A stretch of 10,552 nt of DNA from JBHPHI01 sp042569595 (lineage in GTDB: Bacteria; Patescibacteriota; Microgenomatia; UBA1400; 2-01-FULL-45-11). This document shows positions 6,424-10,552 of the stretch, piece after piece. The translations under genes were made by a program, and so were the position numbers. Location: assembly GCA_042569595.1 (NCBI GenBank), contig JBHPHI010000027.1, forward strand, positions 1 through 10,552, read 5' to 3'. How positions within the stretch are numbered: the first letter of the stretch is position 1; each line of letters starts with the position of its first letter. The notes beneath the pieces were generated by a model that ran no database searches, was not told the origin of the DNA, and was given only the letters and a program-made list of their open reading frames with translations.

Positions 6424-6936
6424 TTAGGGGTTTTGTTGTTTTGAATACCTACCAGAATACACTGCCTCGCCTTTTGTTTCTTCAAAAATTATCTGACAAA
6501 TTGCAATCCCAGGATGAATTGCAAGAGGCATTGGTCCAGCGTTCGTCATTTCCAAAACAAGCTTGCTGTTTGTTCCAGGGTGGATAAAATTTGCAGTGAT
6601 ATGAACCAATAACCCAATTCTTGCCAGAACACTTCTTCCTTGTATCCAGCCGCATATATCTCCAGGGAGAGAAAGGGTTTCTATTGTGATTCCATGAACA
6701 GACTGTCCGGGTAAAAGAGTAAGGTGATCATCTATTTTTATAAGTTTTGTAACATCAGAAATATCCATCTCATCCGTTACATGAAATAAACTTTTTGCTT
6801 GGCGAAAAACTCTAAAATCCTTACCTAAATGGAAGTCAACAGACCCAGGGCCAACTGAAGAGGGATTAAAAGGAGATATTTTAATTCGTTTGTTTCCAAT
6901 TTCCTCAAGTATCTTGTTTTTTGTCAAAATCGCCAA
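6424..6936 (-). CDS. dcd: dCTP deaminase family protein
   Basis: The family deaminates dCTP to dUTP for dTTP synthesis; some members also act as dUTPases. 170 residues, trimeric dUTPase-like jelly roll. Visible motifs: GSVDFHLG (31-38), LLPGQSVHGITIE, GRSVLARIGL (100-109) with S102 and R106, and KLVLEMTN with the catalytic E129. S102, R106 and E129 are each nine residues before E. coli Dcd S111, R115 and E138. H119 in FIHPG replaces the Asp usually found in IDPG. The protein ends soon after HPGIAICQIIFEETKGEAVYSG, so it lacks the longer E. coli tail. The start is TTG 6936, with GGAGG (6945-6941) four bases upstream; MAILTKNKI fits the usual family N-terminus. The gene is first of a minus-strand group with dus. 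Whether it acts as a deaminase, a bifunctional deaminase/dUTPase or another variant cannot be decided here. Confidence 0.9.
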   Translation of the reverse strand: MAILTKNKILEEIGNKRIKISPFNPSSVGPGSVDFHLGKDFRVFRQAKSLFHVTDEMDISDVTKLIKIDDHLTLLPGQSVHGITIETLSLPGDICGWIQGRSVLARIGLLVHITANFIHPGTNSKLVLEMTNAGPMPLAIHPGIAICQIIFEETKGEAVYSGRYSKQQNP

Positions 6937-6969
6937 AACTCCTCCAATCGCATATGTTTACTTCAGGAA

Positions 6970-6998
6970 ATTTTAAACAATTATAGATCTATTTTCAA
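6970..6998 (-). promoter_or_regulatory. dcd promoter
   Basis: On the minus strand: TTGAAA (6998-6993, 5 of 6 to TTGACA), exactly 17 bases, then TAAAAT (6975-6970, 5 of 6). The predicted start is near 6963, giving a leader of about 27 bases that includes the GGAGG SD. A perfect TATAAT at 6985-6980 lies within the spacer but has no -35 partner. Confidence 0.65.
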
Positions 6999-7031
6999 TA
7001 TGGTTATGCGAGCATGTTCTCGTTGTTGTTT

Positions 7032-7053
7032 AAAAAGTGAGAAATTTTCACCA
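7032..7053. promoter_or_regulatory. Possible second MraZ-like site with inverted half-sites
   Basis: AAAAAGTGAGAAA on the plus strand is followed by TTTTCACCA, whose reverse complement TGGTGAAAA is an exact 9-base match to the mraZ operator repeat. Together they form an imperfect palindrome around GTGAGAAATTTTCAC. The site is midway between the dcd and mraZ promoters. A regulatory role is inferred only from the sequence match. Confidence 0.35.
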
Positions 7054-7092
7054 TTTTATTTTCATTAAGGCATTATTCGGGTTTATTTTTGG

Positions 7093-7121
7093 TTGACATT
7101 GATATATTAAAGTAATTTACT
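7093..7121 (+). promoter_or_regulatory. Probable mraZ operon promoter
   Basis: A perfect -35 TTGACA (7093-7098) is followed after 17 bases by TTTACT (7116-7121), a 4 of 6 -10. The start would fall at about 7128, on the first operator repeat. An alternative promoter is GTGAAA (7132-7137), 17 bases, then TAACAT (7155-7160) with TGA before it. That one would start at the mraZ ATG. Both may be used. Confidence 0.5.
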
Positions 7122-7127
7122 AAACAC

Positions 7128-7147
7128 AGTGGTGAAAAGTGGTGAAA
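7128..7147 (+). promoter_or_regulatory. MraZ operator: two perfect 10-bp tandem repeats
   Basis: AGTGGTGAAA occurs twice head to tail (7128-7137 and 7138-7147), 20 bases before mraZ. A third degenerate copy may follow (AAATGT at 7145-7150). MraZ is known to bind direct repeats with about 10-bp spacing upstream of its own gene (TGGGN boxes in E. coli; AAAGTG-type boxes in Mollicutes), and AAAGTGG is present here. The position at the start point of one promoter and over the -35 of the other fits autorepression. The repeat is seen directly; MraZ binding follows from family knowledge. Confidence 0.78.
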
Positions 7148-7166
7148 TGTCTGATAACATTTAACT

Positions 7167-7604
7167 ATGAACTTAATAGGCCGTTTTTATCACGCACTTG
7201 AACAAAAAGGAAGGCTTGCCATTCCGTCCATATTTAGAAAAAAAATTGGTAAATCAACCATTTTAACCAGAGGCCTAGAAGGATGTTTATTTTTGTTCCC
7301 AACCCACTCATGGGAAGAAATAATAAGTCAAACATCATCGCATCCTTTTACTAAGAAAAGAACCAGAGAATGGATAAGGCTACTAGTTCACAATGCTCAA
7401 GGGGTTGAGTTTGATTCTCAAGGAAGAATCTTGATAACTGACCACTTAAGAAAATTCGCATCTCTTGAAAATAATTGTGTAGTGGCCGGGTCAATAAATT
7501 ATTTAGAAATATGGGATAGGGATACCTATCACACATATATGGACTCCATAGAGTCACGAGCTGAAGAAATAGCAGAAAGCTTTGAAGATATTAGCCATGA
7601 ATAA
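7167..7604 (+). CDS. mraZ: MraZ transcriptional regulator of the dcw operon
   Basis: MraZ is a ring-forming DNA-binding protein of the SpoVT/AbrB superfamily that regulates its own dcw operon. The protein is 145 residues, close to the usual 140-150. Two AbrB-like halves each carry the DxxxR-type signature: EQKGRLAIPSIFRKK (12-26, with Glu instead of the usual Asp) and DSQGRILITDHLRKF (83-97). Between them are LEGCLFLFPTHSWEEI and TREWIRLLVHNAQ; NYLEIWDRDTY near the end matches the family's conserved ELWD region. The ATG at 7167 has no SD and follows TAACAT by six bases, so the mRNA may be leaderless. It is the first gene of the cluster and overlaps rsmH by eight bases. A perfect tandem repeat upstream is its likely operator. 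Confidence 0.95.
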   Translation: MNLIGRFYHALEQKGRLAIPSIFRKKIGKSTILTRGLEGCLFLFPTHSWEEIISQTSSHPFTKKRTREWIRLLVHNAQGVEFDSQGRILITDHLRKFASLENNCVVAGSINYLEIWDRDTYHTYMDSIESRAEEIAESFEDISHE

Positions 7605-8472
7605 ATACCATAATCCAGTATTAGTTAATGAAGTCATAGAGGCGCTAAAACCTAGCAAAAACAAGGTATTGATAGATGCAACTGCAGGTGGAGGGGGGCA
7701 CATCAAGGAGCTGACACATGCAGGTTCAAGGGTACTTGGGATAGATCAAGACCCTGACGCAATAAATTTTATAAAAACACGTCAGGATTTTGACCAATCT
7801 CAGCTTACTTTAGTTGAGGGGAACTTTGAAAATATTCACCAAATTGCCATCGATCACAAGCTTGATCAAGTTGATGGTGTTTTGATGGACTTAGGAGTCA
7901 GTAGTCATCAATTCGATACTCCAGAAAGAGGGTTCAGCTTCCAGCATGAAGCGCCTCTAGATATGCGAATGTCTCCTAATCTAGCAGTTACTGCTAGAGA
8001 CTTAATAAATGGACTAGGAAAAAAGGAACTATATGACTTATTTACAAAATATGCTCAAGAAAAGCTGGCTAGGCCAATTGCTCAGGCTATTATCAGCGCC
8101 CGTAGCGTAGAACCTATTGAGAGCACAAAGGAGTTAGCGAGAATAGTTGAAAGAGTGTATGGCAGCAAAAAAAGCCATCTTCATCCAGCCACAAAGGTGT
8201 TTCAGGCATTGAGAATGGCTGTGAATGACGAAATAAACACTCTAAAAACAGTATTACCTCAAGCTTTGAGGCTATTAAAAAAGGACGGAAGGCTTGCAAT
8301 CATTAGCTTCCATGAAGGAGAAGACAGGATTGTAAAACAATTTTTTAAAAGCATTGAGGGGGAAAAATACGAAATATTAACAAAAAAACCAATCACTCCA
8401 AATAGAGATGAATTGTCAAAAAACATTAGAAGCAGAAGCGCAAAATTGAGAATCTTGCAAAAAAATAAATAA
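7597..8472 (+). CDS. rsmH: 16S rRNA (cytosine-1402-N4)-methyltransferase RsmH
   Basis: RsmH (MraW) methylates N4 of C1402 in the ribosomal P site, using S-adenosylmethionine. 291 residues. Signatures in order: YHNPVLVNEVIEAL (4-17), SAM-binding DATAGGGGH (27-35), GIDQDPDA (48-55), MDLGVSSHQFDTPERGFSF (97-115), PLDMRM (120-125), HPATKVFQALRMAVNDE (196-212), ISFHEGEDRIVKQFF (236-250) and the C-terminal RSRSAKLR (278-285). The usual SFHSLEDR is SFHEGEDR here. The ATG at 7597 lies inside the end of mraZ (eight-base overlap), and no SD is evident, so translational coupling is likely. A TTG at 7582 would add five residues without family support. It sits three bases before ftsL, the usual dcw order. 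Confidence 0.96.
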   Translation: MNKYHNPVLVNEVIEALKPSKNKVLIDATAGGGGHIKELTHAGSRVLGIDQDPDAINFIKTRQDFDQSQLTLVEGNFENIHQIAIDHKLDQVDGVLMDLGVSSHQFDTPERGFSFQHEAPLDMRMSPNLAVTARDLINGLGKKELYDLFTKYAQEKLARPIAQAIISARSVEPIESTKELARIVERVYGSKKSHLHPATKVFQALRMAVNDEINTLKTVLPQALRLLKKDGRLAIISFHEGEDRIVKQFFKSIEGEKYEILTKKPITPNRDELSKNIRSRSAKLRILQKNK

Positions 8473-8475
8473 AAA

Positions 8476-8790
8476 ATGAAAAAAAACAAAAAAACAAACA
8501 AAAGGAAAATATTACTGAGCATGTTTCTTGTAGTTGTTGGTCTTTCGATTATCAATATCATTTCTTCAGCAACTCTCTCAAGTAAAGGAGAAAAACTAAG
8601 AGAGCTCGAGCTACAAGCTAGAGAACTTAGGCACGAAAATCAACTTCTTGAACAAAAAATTGTTGGCCAAAGATCGCTTACAAAACTTGAGGCAAAAGCC
8701 AAAAACTATGGTTTTGTTGAAAAGCCCAAAATGATTATGCTCTCAGAAGATGCTTCAGTTGCGCACGTCTTTGATTCTCGTCATCTGTAG
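8476..8790 (+). CDS. ftsL: FtsL/DivIC-like septum membrane protein
   Basis: 104 residues: a short basic cytoplasmic tail (MKKNKKTNKRK), one membrane segment (about 12-31), then an extracytoplasmic coiled coil (about 37-64; EKLRELELQARELRHENQLLEQKI split by hydrophobic heptads). The ending, LTKLEAKAKNYGFVEKPKMIML, matches the usual FtsL/DivIC C-terminus. FtsL forms a complex with FtsB/DivIC and FtsQ/DivIB that activates septal peptidoglycan synthesis. Sequence alone is weakly diagnostic in this family, but the position between rsmH and the transpeptidase gene is where ftsL normally lies. It starts three bases after the rsmH stop without an SD. Confidence 0.85.
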   Translation: MKKNKKTNKRKILLSMFLVVVGLSIINIISSATLSSKGEKLRELELQARELRHENQLLEQKIVGQRSLTKLEAKAKNYGFVEKPKMIMLSEDASVAHVFDSRHL

Positions 8791-8802
8791 TACCATGAAT
8801 CC

Positions 8803-10542
8803 ATGAGGGGAAGAATAACAATCCTTCGAATCGTATATACCTTATTAGTTTTTGTTATCGTAGCAAGACTATTTTATTGGCAAATTTTATCTAGAGACAA
8901 ACTACAAGCTATAGCCGAAATTCAGACAAATTCTACTGTTGAAATACCAAGCAGAAGGGGAAGGATACTGGCATCAGACGGGTTTCCTTTAGTTACAAAT
9001 CAACCGAACTATCTTCTTTTTGCATACCTTCCAGCCATTTTCGAATCTGCCCAGGAAATAAGCGAAAAAATATCACCACTTATTTCACCAAATCCCGAAG
9101 ATATTGGAGCCACTCCTTCTGCAAAAATCAAAGAAGAAATCGAAATGAACACATATTATGAGGTTTTAGAAAAGTTGACTTCCAAAAAACTTGCTTGGGT
9201 GCCCCTACAAAGAGATTTGTCAGAAGACAAAAAACAGGCAGTAGAGTCGTTAGAAATAAACGGTCTAGGGTTTGAAGCAGGGCAAGCCAGGTTGTATCCA
9301 GAGGCTTCAATGAGTGCACAGCTTACGGGCTTTGTGGGGCTAAATGCAAGCGGAGGGCAAAAGGGATATTTTGGTTTAGAAGGATATTACGACCTAGAGT
9401 TAAAAGGAAAGTCAGGATTTGTAAGGCAAGAGAGGGATGCAAGTGGAAGGCCAATAGTAGTGGGAGATTATAGAGAGACAGGGGTTCGAGATGGTAGGGA
9501 TCTAAAAACACACATAGACAGGGGGGTACAACTATTAGTTGAAAAAAAACTAGAAAAGGGGATGCAAAAATATGGGGCAAAAAGTGGGGAAGTCACAATT
9601 ATGGATCCCAAAACAGGTGGAATTATAGCCATGGCTAGCCTGCCTGGGTATGAGCAGAATAAATATAAGCAATTTGAAAGCAGCTTGTACAAAATACCAA
9701 GCATCACTGACATATATGAGCCAGGATCTACGTTCAAAGCTTTTGTTATGGCAATGGCTCTTGAAGAGGGAGTAATTGAACCAGATACAAAATGTGATGA
9801 AACGTGTGATGGGCCAGTAACTATAGGAAAGTTCACAATACACACAGCTCTAAAAGAATATATTTCCAATCAAACAATGATGCAAACGCTTGAGGAATCG
9901 GACAATACGGGCATGGTGTTTGTCGCTTTCAAGCTTGGAAAAGAAAACTTTGTAAAATATTTAGAAAAGTTTGGACTAAACAAACCAACAGGAATAGATC
10001 TGGAACAAGAAGAAGTTCCAATTTTCAGAAAAAAATGGGGGGATATTGATCTAGCCACGGGGTCTTTTGGTCAGGGCTTAACGACCACCTCAATGCACAT
10101 GCTCCAGGCAATTTCAGCTTTTGCTAATGAAGGGGTTATGATGAAGCCACACATTGTAAGGGAAGTTATCGGAACAAAAAATCAAGTAATTAAACCAAGG
10201 GTTGTAAATCAAATTGTCTCAAAAGAAACAAGTGAAAAAATCACAAAAATGCTAACCTCGGCAGTAAAAGTGGGACTTGCAGAATGGATGCAGCCTGAAG
10301 GCTATAAAATTGCAGGAAAAACAGGAACAGCTCAAGTTGCTATATCAGGTCATTATGACAAAGACAAAACTATTGCCAGTTTTATAGGTTTTGCACCAGC
10401 AGACGATCCAAAATTTGCCATGATAGTCAAGCTTAGAGAACCAACCTCTTCCCCATGGGCCTCAGCAACTGCAGCTCCACTTTGGATGGAGATAGCACAA
10501 GATTTATTTTTTCATTATGGAATTCCGCCATCAAATAATTAG
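8803..10542 (+). CDS. ftsI: Septal peptidoglycan transpeptidase FtsI/PBP2-type (class B PBP)
   Basis: A class B penicillin-binding protein that cross-links septal peptidoglycan with FtsW. 579 residues, near E. coli FtsI (588). The N-terminal membrane anchor spans about 7-25 (LRIVYTLLVFVIVARLFYW). The pedestal domain starts at VEIPSRRGRILASDG (46-60) and includes RLYPEASMSAQLTGFVG and GLEGYYDLELKGKSG. The transpeptidase domain has the active-site motif S309-T-F-K312 in YEPGSTFKAF, S366-D-N368, and K506-T-G508 in AGKTGTAQ. There are no C-terminal PASTA repeats. Two cysteines close together (C331 and C335, CDETC) lie in a loop outside the membrane and could form a disulfide. The start at 8803 overlaps a tiny three-codon reading frame (ATG AAT CCA TGA, 8795-8806). 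The complete gene ends ten bases before the window edge. Confidence 0.96.
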   Translation: MRGRITILRIVYTLLVFVIVARLFYWQILSRDKLQAIAEIQTNSTVEIPSRRGRILASDGFPLVTNQPNYLLFAYLPAIFESAQEISEKISPLISPNPEDIGATPSAKIKEEIEMNTYYEVLEKLTSKKLAWVPLQRDLSEDKKQAVESLEINGLGFEAGQARLYPEASMSAQLTGFVGLNASGGQKGYFGLEGYYDLELKGKSGFVRQERDASGRPIVVGDYRETGVRDGRDLKTHIDRGVQLLVEKKLEKGMQKYGAKSGEVTIMDPKTGGIIAMASLPGYEQNKYKQFESSLYKIPSITDIYEPGSTFKAFVMAMALEEGVIEPDTKCDETCDGPVTIGKFTIHTALKEYISNQTMMQTLEESDNTGMVFVAFKLGKENFVKYLEKFGLNKPTGIDLEQEEVPIFRKKWGDIDLATGSFGQGLTTTSMHMLQAISAFANEGVMMKPHIVREVIGTKNQVIKPRVVNQIVSKETSEKITKMLTSAVKVGLAEWMQPEGYKIAGKTGTAQVAISGHYDKDKTIASFIGFAPADDPKFAMIVKLREPTSSPWASATAAPLWMEIAQDLFFHYGIPPSNN

Positions 10543-10552
10543 AAATATATCG

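Noticed and set aside
7010..7019. GAGCATGTTC as a LexA (SOS) box.
   Set aside because: The Gram-positive-type box needs GAAC-N4-GTTC. Here the spacing is two bases short and one half-site is mismatched.
9468..9869. A long antisense reading frame within ftsI, and similar ones within typA, rsmH and dus.
   Set aside because: They lie opposite highly conserved coding sequence, have no SD or domain pattern, and reflect the codon composition of the real genes.
1..10552. tRNA or rRNA genes, CRISPR repeats, insertion sequences, toxin-antitoxin or defence genes.
   Set aside because: Read on both strands, no cloverleaf, regularly spaced repeat, terminal inverted repeat or transposase/defence motif was recognised. 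Nearly all of the sequence is occupied by the genes listed.

Overview
This is an A+T-rich stretch of bacterial chromosome. It most likely comes from a Patescibacteria (CPR) genome, perhaps Microgenomates-like. The evidence is the compact layout, divergent short housekeeping proteins, small single-pass secreted or membrane proteins of unknown function, several genes without a Shine-Dalgarno (SD) sequence, and a pared-down division cluster. No rRNA, tRNA, mobile element, CRISPR array or phage gene was seen. The phylum is an inference; the gene identities below are firmer.

Left end (1-2249, + strand): three tightly packed genes. They are the C-terminal part of an apparently secreted beta-rich protein, a single-pass membrane protein with an external TolB/WD40-like propeller, and a small charged helical protein. 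None has a known function; together they look like an accessory surface module.

Middle (2246-6936): greA (transcript cleavage factor) runs on the minus strand and ends convergently with the left module, sharing stop-codon bases. The greA and typA (BipA ribosome-associated GTPase) genes diverge from a short region with a typA promoter and a small terminator-like hairpin in the typA leader. typA then faces a minus-strand group, dcd (dCTP deaminase family), dus (tRNA dihydrouridine synthase) and a membrane-anchored protein with four cysteines. A bidirectional terminator at 4706-4741 separates the two.

Right end (7093-10542, + strand): the start of the division and cell wall (dcw) cluster, mraZ-rsmH-ftsL-ftsI, packed with overlaps or gaps of a few bases. 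The mraZ upstream region carries a perfect 10-bp tandem repeat that fits the operator bound by MraZ. MraZ would therefore repress its own operon, which encodes a 16S rRNA methyltransferase, a small divisome membrane protein and the septal transpeptidase.

Most interesting signals: the MraZ operator and a second related site between dcd and mraZ; three genes (greA, dus, mraZ) whose -10-like element lies 6-7 bases before an ATG, suggesting leaderless mRNAs, beside genes with strong SD sequences; the typA leader hairpin; the uncharacterised surface module; a dCTP-deaminase variant with His in place of the usual Asp; and no TGA stop in twelve genes. No clearly new defence or mobile system is present; this is mainly a housekeeping region.
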